A stretch of DNA of 7,270 nt from Candidatus Moraniibacteriota bacterium (GTDB lineage: Bacteria > Patescibacteriota > Minisyncoccia > Moranbacterales > UBA9337): the NCBI GenBank assembly GCA_003510795.1, contig DOKP01000048.1, positions 1,364-8,633 on the forward strand, given 5' to 3'. Shown here piece by piece: positions 1 through 5,360 of the stretch; the stretch's first letter is position 1, and each line of letters begins with the position of its first letter. The translations under genes and the position numbers were made by a program. Below the pieces are notes generated by a model that worked only from the letters and a program-made list of their open reading frames with translations, was not told the DNA's origin and made no database searches.

Positions 1-29
1 TTTAGCGGTGGCGCAAAGATCTAAGATTA

Positions 30-85
30 GATTCCTCGATTTCGTTCATCCTCCTTGGGGTCGGACTCACTTCACTCGGAATGAC
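30..85 (-). repeat. Diverged palindromic repeat, GTCATTCC...GGAATC type
   Basis: On the minus strand this stretch reads GTCATTCCGAG at one end and CGAGGAATC at the other. The ends pair as a 5-bp stem (positions 31-35 with 78-82). The layout GTC-stem-GAG ... GAG-stem-TC matches the five repeats at 4361-5349, but the stem is TTCC/GGAA instead of TTGC/GCAA. The interior is about 40 bases and only weakly self-complementary, unlike the long clean stems of the other copies. Short intergenic palindromes with GTCATT(G/C)CGAG-like ends are widespread in bacterial genomes. I place this one in that general class by appearance; whether it belongs to the same family as the downstream copies is an inference. 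Confidence 0.5.
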
Positions 86-116
86 ACACTAATAATATTT
101 AAGTTGATTTGGTATA

Positions 117-138
117 ACTGTATTTTTTTAAATACAGT
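117..138. other. AT-rich stem-loop upstream of rseP
   Basis: ACTGTATTT (117-125) pairs perfectly with AAATACAGT (130-138) around a TTTT loop, giving a 9-bp stem. It lies 50 bases before the rseP start and directly next to a second hairpin at 141-160. It could be a terminator for an upstream gene, an operator-like palindrome or part of the rseP leader. A T-run after the stem is absent, so a classical rho-independent terminator in the + direction is not well supported. Confidence 0.4.
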
Positions 139-140
139 AG

Positions 141-160
141 GAATGCGCCGTGGCGCGTTC
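141..160. other. GC-rich stem-loop just upstream of rseP
   Basis: GAATGCGC (141-148) pairs with GCGCGTTC (153-160) around a CGTG tetraloop, with one T-G wobble at 144/157. It is an island of high GC in an otherwise AT-rich leader and ends 27 bases before the rseP ATG. If transcribed, it would sit in the rseP 5' UTR. It may also be an intergenic palindrome: the window's first 17 bases contain a similar short GCG(GTGG)CGC hairpin that is cut by the edge. Confidence 0.45.
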
Positions 161-187
161 AGATTTTAAATATTATATTTTTTTACT

Positions 188-1345
188 ATGACAACAGCTA
201 TTATTTTTATTTTGATCTTGGGAGTTTTAATTTTTGTCCATGAGCTCGGACATTATTTGATAGCGATTCGAAACGGCATCAAGGCCGAGGAATTTGGTTT
301 TGGTTTCCCACCGCGAATTGTGGGCGCGGTAAAAAACGACGAGACTGGAAAGTATGAAATTATTTGGGGCAGCCGAGAAGTCAAATCCAAAAATACAATT
401 TTCTCTCTCAACTGGATTCCGCTGGGAGGATTTGTAAATATCAAAGGTGAAAACGGAAGCGCTGTAAAAGAAAAAGATAGTTTTGTAAGTAAATCAGCTT
501 GGGTAAGAATAAAAGTTTTAGCAGCTGGGGTGACAATGAATTTTATTTTAGCGTGGTTTTTACTAGCGATTGTTTTTGCTCAAGGAGCGCCTGAGGCAAT
601 TGAAGATACACAAAAAGTAAAAGATGCTAAAGTGCAAATTTCTCAGGTAGCAGATGGCACCCCCGCCAAAGAGATGGGGCTTTCAATCGGAGATCAGGTA
701 ACAAAAATTTGTGCCAGTGGTCAGGAATGTCAATCTATAACAAAGGTTGAGGAATTAAAAAATTATATCAATAAAAATAAAGGGCGAGAAATTATTTTAA
801 CTGTAGTGCGGGGTACTGATACTTTGGAACTAAAAGGAATTCCTCGCGTCAAATTTCCAGATGATCAAGGCGCGCTGGGCGTGGGCTTGGCAAGAACCGC
901 TCTTATCCAATATCCTTGGTATGAAGCAATCGGCCGAGGATTAGAAGCAGTTTTTACTATAACTATTCTTATTATAACTACGTTGGGCTCTCTTCTCGCT
1001 CAATTTCTTTCGGGCACTAAGCCCGCGATGGATGTGGCCGGACCGATTGGAATTGCTATCATGACTAAGCAAGTGAGCGCTCTCGGATTTACCTATGTTT
1101 TACAATTTGCCGCTATGCTTAGCATTAATCTGGCGATTATAAATATCTTACCGTTTCCGGCGCTGGACGGCGGAAGAATATTTTTTATCTTGATTGAAAA
1201 ATTAAAAGGTTCACCGGTTAATCACAAATTCGAAAACATGGCGAATTCTATCGGAATGTTACTACTTTTACTCTTAATGGTAGTAGTAACCTTTCATGAT
1301 TTTATCCAGTTTGAGATTGTGGAAAAAATAAGAGGAATATTTTAG
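188..1345 (+). CDS. rseP: RIP site-2 metalloprotease RseP (M50B family)
   Basis: Intramembrane zinc protease that cleaves membrane-anchored substrates, such as anti-sigma factors and leftover signal peptides, inside the bilayer. The zinc site is visible: HELGH at residues 18-22 in the first membrane segment, and the LDGG motif at 326-329 (Asp327 the third ligand) inside NILPFPALDGG. Membrane segments lie near residues 3-23, 110-132, 250-275, 295-320 and 355-372. A single PDZ domain spans about 145-222, with its carboxylate-binding-type segment GTPAKEMGLSIGD near 157-169. At 385 residues it resembles the one-PDZ RasP type rather than the roughly 450-residue two-PDZ enzyme of E. coli. Two cysteines (175 and 181) lie within the PDZ and could be a local disulfide; this is inference. 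The ATG at 188 places the HELGH helix at the usual distance from the N terminus. There is no Shine-Dalgarno sequence, only a T-rich leader. proS follows 166 bases downstream, a neighbour arrangement known from many bacteria. The substrate in this organism is unknown. Confidence 0.95.
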   Translation: MTTAIIFILILGVLIFVHELGHYLIAIRNGIKAEEFGFGFPPRIVGAVKNDETGKYEIIWGSREVKSKNTIFSLNWIPLGGFVNIKGENGSAVKEKDSFVSKSAWVRIKVLAAGVTMNFILAWFLLAIVFAQGAPEAIEDTQKVKDAKVQISQVADGTPAKEMGLSIGDQVTKICASGQECQSITKVEELKNYINKNKGREIILTVVRGTDTLELKGIPRVKFPDDQGALGVGLARTALIQYPWYEAIGRGLEAVFTITILIITTLGSLLAQFLSGTKPAMDVAGPIGIAIMTKQVSALGFTYVLQFAAMLSINLAIINILPFPALDGGRIFFILIEKLKGSPVNHKFENMANSIGMLLLLLLMVVVTFHDFIQFEIVEKIRGIF

Positions 1346-1511
1346 AAATAATTTCAAATTTCTAATTTCGAATTTTGATTCAAGCCCTAATTTCTTAATT
1401 TTTCAAACATTTAAAATTTATTTTCTGAATTATTTTTTAGCATTATAATTTTAATCATTAAAAATTCATTCGAAATTCATAATTCATAATTCAAAATTCA
1501 TCAAAAAACAT
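1346..1511. other. AT-rich low-complexity spacer between rseP and proS
   Basis: This spacer has no gene. It is made of near-repeats of the words AATTTC, AATTCAT and AATTCAAA. One tandem stretch of period about 8 runs through 1475-1501. A 10-bp inverted repeat, AATTTCGAAT (1364-1373) and ATTCGAAATT (1468-1477), brackets most of the spacer. A comparable spacer is seen at 7166-7270. No convincing terminator for rseP is visible. Confidence 0.6.
1421..1449 (+). promoter_or_regulatory. Possible proS promoter
   Basis: A perfect -10 hexamer TATAAT lies at 1444-1449, 62 bases before the proS start. The hexamer 17 bp upstream is TTTTCT (1421-1426), only a 3-of-6 match to the -35 consensus. In such AT-rich sequence TATAAT can occur by chance, so this is a weak call. 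It would make proS independently transcribed rather than only read through from rseP. Confidence 0.35.
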
Positions 1512-2762
1512 ATGAAACAATCAAAATTATTTACCAAAACATCTAAGGATTTTCCCAAGGATGAAGTGTCCAAAAATGCGCAGCTTTTAATCAAGGCTGG
1601 TTTTATAAACAAAGAAATGGCGGGAGTGTATGCTTACTTGCCATTGGGACTGCGTGTTATTGAAAAAATAAAAACAATTGTTCGAGAAGAAATGAACGTG
1701 ATTGGCGGACAGGAAATCATTATGTCATCTTTACAGCCCAAGGAAGTTTGGGAATCAACTGGCAGGTGGAGTGATGAAGTGGTGGATGTCTGGTTTAAAT
1801 CAAAACTTAAAAATGAAACGGAAGTTGGGTTTGGCTGGTCGCATGAAGAACCTATTACTAAAATGATGAAAAGATTTTTGTCCAGCTATCGAGATTTTCC
1901 TGCTTACACTTATCAATTTCAAACTAAACTTCGAAATGAGCTCCGAGCTAAAAGTGGAATTATGCGCGGACGCGAATTTGTGATGAAAGATTTATATAGT
2001 TATGATGTCGATGAAAAAAGGCACTTAGCTTTTTATGAAAGCGTAAAAACTGCTTATATGAATGTTTTTAAGCGAGTGGGCCTAGGTGATATTACTTATA
2101 TAACTTTTGCAGCGGGTGGAGCTTTTACTAAATATAGTCATGAATTTCAAACGATTACCGAAGCAGGGGAGGATTTTATTTATATTAACAAGGAAAAGGG
2201 CATAGCGGTTAATGAAGAAGTTATGGATGACGCAGTGCTGAAAGAGCTAGGAGTTTCAAAAGACGAAATGACTAAAGTAAAATCGGCTGAGGTAGGAAAC
2301 ATATTTAATTTTGGAACATCTAAGTGTGATGATATGAATTTTTTTGTTACCAATGAAGAAGGAAAACAAATATCAATTTATCTAGGATCATACGGTATTG
2401 GAGTGACGAGATTAATGGGCGTAGTGGCGGAAATATTTTCAGATGAAAAAGGAATTATTTGGCCCGAGAGTATCGCGCCTTTTGCGGTTCATTTATTAGT
2501 TCTTGGTAGCGAGTCCACAGTTCGCAGTCAGGCGGATAAAATTTATGCTGATTTAACTGCGCAAAATATAGAAGTTCTCTTTGACGACCGAGACGCTCGC
2601 GCCGGAGAAAAATTTGCCGACAGCGATTTAATCGGCATCCCATATCGAATCGTGGTAAGCGACAGATCAATTCAAGCCGGCGGAGTGGAATTCAAAAAAA
2701 GAAACAGCGCCGAAAGCGAGATTGTGAAAGTTGAAGAAATTTTAGGGAAAATAAAAAAATGA
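1512..2762 (+). CDS. proS: Prolyl-tRNA synthetase, short form without the INS editing domain
   Basis: Class II aminoacyl-tRNA synthetase that attaches proline to tRNA-Pro in the cytoplasm. The class II core is complete. Motif 1 covers about residues 38-76 (AYLPLGLRVIEKI). The substrate-binding loop appears as SHEE at 110-113, where most bacterial enzymes have THEE. Motif 2 is RNELR...MRGREFVMKD at 141-160 and motif 3 is GSYGIGVTR at 292-300. The C-terminal anticodon-binding domain runs from about 322 to 416 and includes LFDDRDARAGEKF (356-368). Typical bacterial ProRS is about 570 residues with a roughly 180-residue INS domain between motifs 2 and 3 that clears mischarged Ala-tRNA-Pro. Here only about 130 residues separate the motifs, so INS is absent, as in alphaproteobacterial and many CPR enzymes. 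The segment KSAEVGNIFNFGT (257-269), which normally follows INS, is retained. The ATG at 1512 precedes the expected N-terminal MKQSKLF-type start; no Shine-Dalgarno sequence is present. The stop is TGA. Confidence 0.95.
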   Translation: MKQSKLFTKTSKDFPKDEVSKNAQLLIKAGFINKEMAGVYAYLPLGLRVIEKIKTIVREEMNVIGGQEIIMSSLQPKEVWESTGRWSDEVVDVWFKSKLKNETEVGFGWSHEEPITKMMKRFLSSYRDFPAYTYQFQTKLRNELRAKSGIMRGREFVMKDLYSYDVDEKRHLAFYESVKTAYMNVFKRVGLGDITYITFAAGGAFTKYSHEFQTITEAGEDFIYINKEKGIAVNEEVMDDAVLKELGVSKDEMTKVKSAEVGNIFNFGTSKCDDMNFFVTNEEGKQISIYLGSYGIGVTRLMGVVAEIFSDEKGIIWPESIAPFAVHLLVLGSESTVRSQADKIYADLTAQNIEVLFDDRDARAGEKFADSDLIGIPYRIVVSDRSIQAGGVEFKKRNSAESEIVKVEEILGKIKK

Positions 2763-2824
2763 AATAACAATTACAATAATTAAGGATAGAATCTGTATAC
2801 TTATTTTTTGTAAAATTAAAAAAT

Positions 2825-3187
2825 ATGGGAATTGAAAATGGTAATTATCCACAACAGCCATGGAAACTCACAGAGCAAGATATTGAGAGATATAAAAAAA
2901 GTATTGATAGTTGTACGGATCATGGTTTATATGAGGATGTGTTGAATGTTCTGCCTATGCCGAATGATTCTAATAGGAAGATAAAGCTATATGATGTTTA
3001 TTTTAGAGAGAAATATCCTGATATATTAGATTATGTTATGTCAAAAAGTGATCCTGAAAAAATTAAAATTTTTAATGAACTGGCCAAGGAGTTTAATGAA
3101 AAAACAGAAACAATGAACGAAGATGAAAGAATGATTTATATTAAAAAGTTTAGAAATATTGTTTATGGAAGAGATTTTGGGTTTTAA
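2825..3187 (+). CDS. Hypothetical protein, 120 residues
   Basis: I do not recognise this protein. It is soluble, strongly charged and probably mostly helical, with no signal peptide or membrane segment. The N terminus (residues 1-14) is rich in Asn, Pro and Gln. Residues 15-42 and 76-110 look like amphipathic helices dense in Lys and Glu, and a short conserved-looking segment IKLYDVYFREKYPDILDYV lies at 53-71. The frame is open for its whole length with ordinary codon periodicity, which supports real coding. The DNA is more AT-rich than in rseP or tpiA, with AGA for most arginines, as in the Bro-N gene that follows 37 bases later; the two may be cotranscribed. A weak -10-like TATACT lies at 2796-2801. 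There is no Shine-Dalgarno sequence. An accessory or horizontally acquired origin is possible but not shown. Confidence 0.7.
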   Translation: MGIENGNYPQQPWKLTEQDIERYKKSIDSCTDHGLYEDVLNVLPMPNDSNRKIKLYDVYFREKYPDILDYVMSKSDPEKIKIFNELAKEFNEKTETMNEDERMIYIKKFRNIVYGRDFGF

Positions 3188-3224
3188 AAAATAATTTTTT
3201 ATTTTCATATTTAAAGCTACAAAA

Positions 3225-4073
3225 ATGATCACAACTAAAATTGCTATTTTTCAAAAAAAAGAAGTTAGAAAAATTATTTATAAAAATGAATGGTGGTTTT
3301 CGATAGTAGATATTATCGAAGCTTTGACTAAGACTGACAGATCAAGAAAATATTGGAGTGATTTAAAGAAAAAGCTGATAAAAGAAGGATTTTTTGAAGT
3401 GTCCGAGAAAATCGGACAGTTGAAATTAGTATCTCAGGATGGTAAAATGAGAGAAACTGACTGTGCCAACACCGAAACGATTTTTCGTATTATTCAAACT
3501 ATACCTTCACCTAACGCTGAACCTTTCAAGCGCTGGTTGGCAAAGGTTGGATATGAAAGAGTACAGGAAATAGAAGATCCTGAATTAGCGACCAAAAGAA
3601 CGCGAGCGCTGTATGAAGCTAAGGGATATTCTAACGCTTGGATAGAAAAAAGAATGCGAGGCATTGAAGTTAGAGAAACTCTGACAAATGAATGGAAAAG
3701 TAGGGAAGTCAAAGAAGGTTTAGAATATGCAATTTTAACCGCTGAAATTTCCAAGGCAACTTTTGGAATGACTCCGAGTGAATATCAAAACTTTAAGGGA
3801 TTAAAGCGAGAAAATTTGCGGGATCATATGAATGATTTGGAGCTTATTTTTACAATGCTGGGCGAAGCATCAACAACAGAAATTGCAAAAAATAAAAATG
3901 CAATTGGTTTCAATGAGAATAAGTTAGCGGCGCGAGAAGGTGGCAGTGTGGCTGGAAAAGCAAGAAAGGATCTAGAAAAAAAGAGTGGTAAAAAAGTTTC
4001 AACAAGTAAGAATTATATATTAAAATCAGAAAGTAAGAAAAAAATAAATTTAAAGTCAAAAGGGATGACTTGA
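3225..4073 (+). CDS. Bro-N domain protein, antirepressor/DinD-like
   Basis: The N-terminal Bro-N domain (about residues 5-115) is the module found in phage antirepressors and baculovirus BRO proteins, generally linked to DNA binding. Recognisable blocks are EWWFSIVDIIEAL (22-34), RKYWSDLKKKL (41-51), DCANTETIFRIIQTIPSP (79-96) and EPFKRWLAKVGYERVQEI (99-116). The rest matches the chromosomal Bro-N subfamily I recall from Bacteroidetes and CPR genomes: LTNEWKSR (153-160), ILTAEISKATFGMTPSEY (170-187), KGLKRENLRDHM (191-202) and the C-terminal GGSVAGKARKDLEKKSGKKV (239-258). That second half resembles DNA-damage-inducible protein D of E. coli. A Lys/Ser-rich tail (about 264-282) goes beyond the usual end and may be a local extension. 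No phage structural, integrase or repressor gene is near, so it looks like a solitary cellular copy. Its role is unknown; transcription control or a damage response is inference from the family. No Shine-Dalgarno sequence; the stop is TGA. Confidence 0.85.
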   Translation: MITTKIAIFQKKEVRKIIYKNEWWFSIVDIIEALTKTDRSRKYWSDLKKKLIKEGFFEVSEKIGQLKLVSQDGKMRETDCANTETIFRIIQTIPSPNAEPFKRWLAKVGYERVQEIEDPELATKRTRALYEAKGYSNAWIEKRMRGIEVRETLTNEWKSREVKEGLEYAILTAEISKATFGMTPSEYQNFKGLKRENLRDHMNDLELIFTMLGEASTTEIAKNKNAIGFNENKLAAREGGSVAGKARKDLEKKSGKKVSTSKNYILKSESKKKINLKSKGMT

Positions 4074-4099
4074 TTGTGATATCTTTGCAAAAACTAAAA

Positions 4100-4240
4100 A
4101 TGACTAGGATAAAAGTTTCGAGAAAAGAAGTGCGGCAAATGCGAAAAAGTTTAGAAGAAGCGACGAGGAACGCGTTTGCGCAATTTGATGAAGCTAGACG
4201 CAAGGTCTGGTGCAAAAGTCGGTTTATTCTTTTGGATTAG
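4100..4240 (+). CDS. Possible small basic protein, 46 residues
   Basis: A short open frame begins at ATG 4100 and ends at TAG 4240. The product (starting MTRIKVSRKEVRQMRKSL, ending CKSRFILLD) is very basic and largely predicted helical by composition. I do not recognise it. In-frame GTG (4076) and TTG (4070, overlapping the Bro-N stop) are alternative starts that would couple it to the preceding gene. In favour: the GC content is higher than in the surrounding spacer, it lies directly after the Bro-N gene in the same orientation, and a probable terminator begins 20 bases after its stop. Against: it is short, has no Shine-Dalgarno sequence and no known family. It could also be the decayed end of a longer gene. 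Confidence 0.4.
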   Translation: MTRIKVSRKEVRQMRKSLEEATRNAFAQFDEARRKVWCKSRFILLD

Positions 4241-4260
4241 TTTTTTTATCTTAGACACAA

Positions 4261-4291
4261 ACAGGAAGCAGGTTAAATAACTGCTTCCTGT
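4261..4291 (+). terminator. Probable rho-independent terminator
   Basis: ACAGGAAGCAG (4261-4271) pairs perfectly over 11 bp with CTGCTTCCTGT (4281-4291) around a 9-base AT loop. The following bases GTTTATT give only a short, broken T tract, so termination may be inefficient. The position fits well: 20 bases after the last open frame of the Bro-N block and 150 bases before the next promoter. The reverse strand has no T tract after the stem, so the + orientation is preferred. Confidence 0.6.
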
Positions 4292-4360
4292 GTTTATTGA
4301 GGGAGAATTGCGTAATTAATAGGATTCACATAACCATTAGCTTTGTGAGAAATATAATGG

Positions 4361-4403
4361 GATTGCCACGTAAATTTTGAGTACAAAATTTACTCGCAAA
4401 GAC
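4361..4403 (-). repeat. Palindromic repeat, copy A
   Basis: In minus-strand sense the copy reads GTCTTTGCGAG, then a self-complementary core, then CGTGGCAATC. The core is a perfect 10-bp stem (4370-4379 with 4384-4393) with loop TACT in that sense. An outer TTGC/GCAA stem (4363-4366 with 4396-4399) closes it across a small internal loop. It shares its flanking bases (CAGTAAA on the + strand) with copy E at 5301-5349. It lies between the terminator and the promoter of the COG2426 gene. Confidence 0.75.
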
Positions 4404-4442
4404 AGTAAATAAAGATTGAACCTGAAGATAGAATTTATCTGT

Positions 4443-4471
4443 TTTACATCTTCTTAAATTATCTATATAAT
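4443..4471 (+). promoter_or_regulatory. Sigma70-type promoter of the COG2426 gene
   Basis: TTTACA (4443-4448, 5 of 6 consensus bases) and TATAAT (4466-4471, perfect) are separated by exactly 17 bp, the best-formed promoter in the window. Transcription would start near 4478 and give a leader of about 80 bases before the ATG at 4561. No competing gene lies between. Together with the hairpin at 4261-4291 it marks a transcription-unit boundary. Confidence 0.65.
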
Positions 4472-4510
4472 AAAAGAAAGTTAAATAAAATCTATTTAAA
4501 TACATTATTT

Positions 4511-4541
4511 GAGTTATTCGGGTGCAGATTTGAATTATTCG
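4511..4541 (+). repeat. Direct repeat of GA(G/A)TTATTCG, 21-bp spacing
   Basis: GAGTTATTCG (4511-4520) and GAATTATTCG (4532-4541) recur with a 21-bp period, equal to two helical turns. They lie in the predicted leader of the COG2426 gene, 20-50 bases before its start. They could be paired binding sites or chance similarity in AT-rich spacer; nothing identifies a cognate regulator. Confidence 0.35.
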
Positions 4542-4560
4542 AGTCGCTACAAAAAATAAA

Positions 4561-5046
4561 ATGCAAGAAATAATTATAAACGCTTTAGCTAATATACCCA
4601 AAGAGTTGGCTACTTTTTTGATGGCGATGCTTCCGGTTACGGAACTGCGCGCCGCTATTCCCGTAGCGATTTTAAAATACAATATGTCTCCGTGGCTGGC
4701 TCTGACATATTCAGTTTTAGGAAATGCTCTGATGGGAGTTTTGGTATTACTTTTAGTTGAACCAATCACTAAAATAATTATCGAAAAAGTGCCATTTATT
4801 CATAAAATCTGGACGAAGTACATCGATAGGCTGCACAAAAAGCACAAGGAGAGTTTTGAAAAATGGGAGGCTTTGGCTTTGATAATTTTTATCGCCATTC
4901 CTCTTCCGATGACGGGTGCTTTTAGTGGTGCGGTAGCCGCTTCTATTTTTCAAATCCCGCCCAAAAAAGCCAGTACTTATATTTTTTTAGGCTGTTTGAT
5001 TGCAGGAATAATTGTTACGGCGATAACCGTTTTATTTGATTTATAA
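4561..5046 (+). CDS. COG2426 small multidrug export-type membrane protein, DedA-like
   Basis: Integral membrane protein of 161 residues in the family annotated 'putative small multi-drug export protein' (Pfam Sm_multidrug_ex, COG2426), distantly related to DedA/VTT proteins. The two signature blocks are present: PVTELRAAIPVAI at 25-37 and IAIPLPMTGAFSGAVAAS at 111-128. These are likely paired re-entrant or kinked segments, as in the DedA fold. Hydrophobic stretches lie near 14-38, 44-68, 104-128 and 138-160, with a basic cytoplasmic-type loop at 80-102 (IHKIWTKYIDRLHKKHK). The length is normal for the family. The drug-export label is historical; by analogy to DedA a role in lipid or ion handling is equally possible. 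It has its own promoter at 4443-4471, no Shine-Dalgarno sequence, and is flanked on both sides by copies of the same palindromic repeat. Confidence 0.85.
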   Translation: MQEIIINALANIPKELATFLMAMLPVTELRAAIPVAILKYNMSPWLALTYSVLGNALMGVLVLLLVEPITKIIIEKVPFIHKIWTKYIDRLHKKHKESFEKWEALALIIFIAIPLPMTGAFSGAVAASIFQIPPKKASTYIFLGCLIAGIIVTAITVLFDL

Positions 5047-5120
5047 ATTTTTTACGCAAGGTGATTATAGTAATTGGAATTTAACTTCACAATAATTTTT
5101 TAATGGCAAAAGTAGGTCTG

Positions 5121-5179
5121 TCTTTGCGAGGGTTGAAATTATCCCTGTGGATGATTTTAAACTCCTAGTAAAGCAATCC
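5121..5179 (+). repeat. Palindromic repeat, copy B
   Basis: Starts TCTTTGCGAG and ends AAAGCAATCC. The internal stem is 12 bp (5133-5144 with 5149-5160), with two G-T wobbles (5135/5158 and 5140/5153) and a CTGT loop. GAG/CTC (5128-5130 with 5162-5164) and TTGC/GCAA (5124-5127 with 5173-5176) extend the fold. It is the longest copy, and its 3' half has CTAG in place of the usual CGTG before GCAATCC. Copy C follows at once in the same orientation. Confidence 0.7.
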
Positions 5180-5180
5180 T

Positions 5181-5223
5181 GGTCTGTCTTTGCGAGGAGG
5201 GTACTCCCGACGTGGCAATCCAG
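5181..5223 (+). repeat. Palindromic repeat, copy C
   Basis: Reads GGTCTGTCTTTGCGAG, core, CGTGGCAATCCAG. The internal stem is only GGG/CCC (5199-5201 with 5206-5208) around the loop TACT, the same loop as in copies A and E. The outer stem is TTGC/GCAA (5190-5193 with 5215-5218). CTGG/CCAG at the extreme ends (5179-5182 with 5220-5223) can add another 4 bp. This GC-rich, short-stem copy most resembles the common 'TTGCGAGG...GCAATCC' intergenic palindromes seen in many bacteria. Confidence 0.75.
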
Positions 5224-5247
5224 TATTATGTTTAAATATTATTCCTA

Positions 5248-5290
5248 GATCGCCACGAAAACATTGTGTACAATATTTTCTCGCGAAGAC
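5248..5290 (-). repeat. Palindromic repeat, copy D
   Basis: In minus-strand sense it reads GTCTTCGCGAG, core, CGTGGCGATC. The internal stem is 10 bp (5257-5266 with 5271-5280) with loop TACA. Its one non-standard pair (5262/5275) is G-T in the minus-strand sense but C-A on the + strand. The outer stem is TCGC/GCGA (5250-5253 with 5283-5286), a compensated change relative to TTGC/GCAA. Confidence 0.75.
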
Positions 5291-5300
5291 GGGTGAACTT

Positions 5301-5349
5301 CTGGACTGCCACGCAATTTGAGAGTACTCAAATTACTCGCAGAGACCAG
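5301..5349 (-). repeat. Palindromic repeat, copy E, adjoining the tpiA start
   Basis: In minus-strand sense it reads CTGGTCTCTGCGAG, core, GCGTGGCAGTCCAG. The internal stem is 8 bp (5315-5322 with 5327-5334), plus a G-T pair at 5314/5335 in minus-strand sense, with loop TACT. The outer stem is CTGC/GCAG, again a compensated change, and CTGG/CCAG closes the ends. It ends 11 bases before the tpiA ATG, so any tpiA transcript starting upstream carries its complement in the leader. Confidence 0.75.
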
Positions 5350-5360
5350 TAAACAAAAAT

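Noticed and set aside
2760..2762. TGA read as glycine (Gracilibacteria-type code)
   Set aside because: The TGA codons lie exactly at the expected protein ends of proS and the Bro-N gene, and glycines in conserved motifs are GGN.
3225..4073. Prophage or phage satellite
   Set aside because: Only a Bro-N protein is present. There is no integrase, repressor, structural or replication gene and no attachment-site duplication visible.
3910..4215. 101-codon minus-strand open frame across the end of the Bro-N gene
   Set aside because: The product is a low-complexity Leu/Phe/Ser-rich string typical of the complement of Lys/Glu-rich coding sequence; no family motif or start context.
4326..4769. 147-codon open frame on the minus strand overlapping the start of the COG2426 gene
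   Set aside because: It spans repeat copy A, the promoter and part of a well-supported gene, and its product has no recognisable family; it is a shadow frame.
5121..5349. CRISPR array
   Set aside because: The units are palindromic, of different lengths and orientations, and have no regular unique spacers or cas genes nearby.
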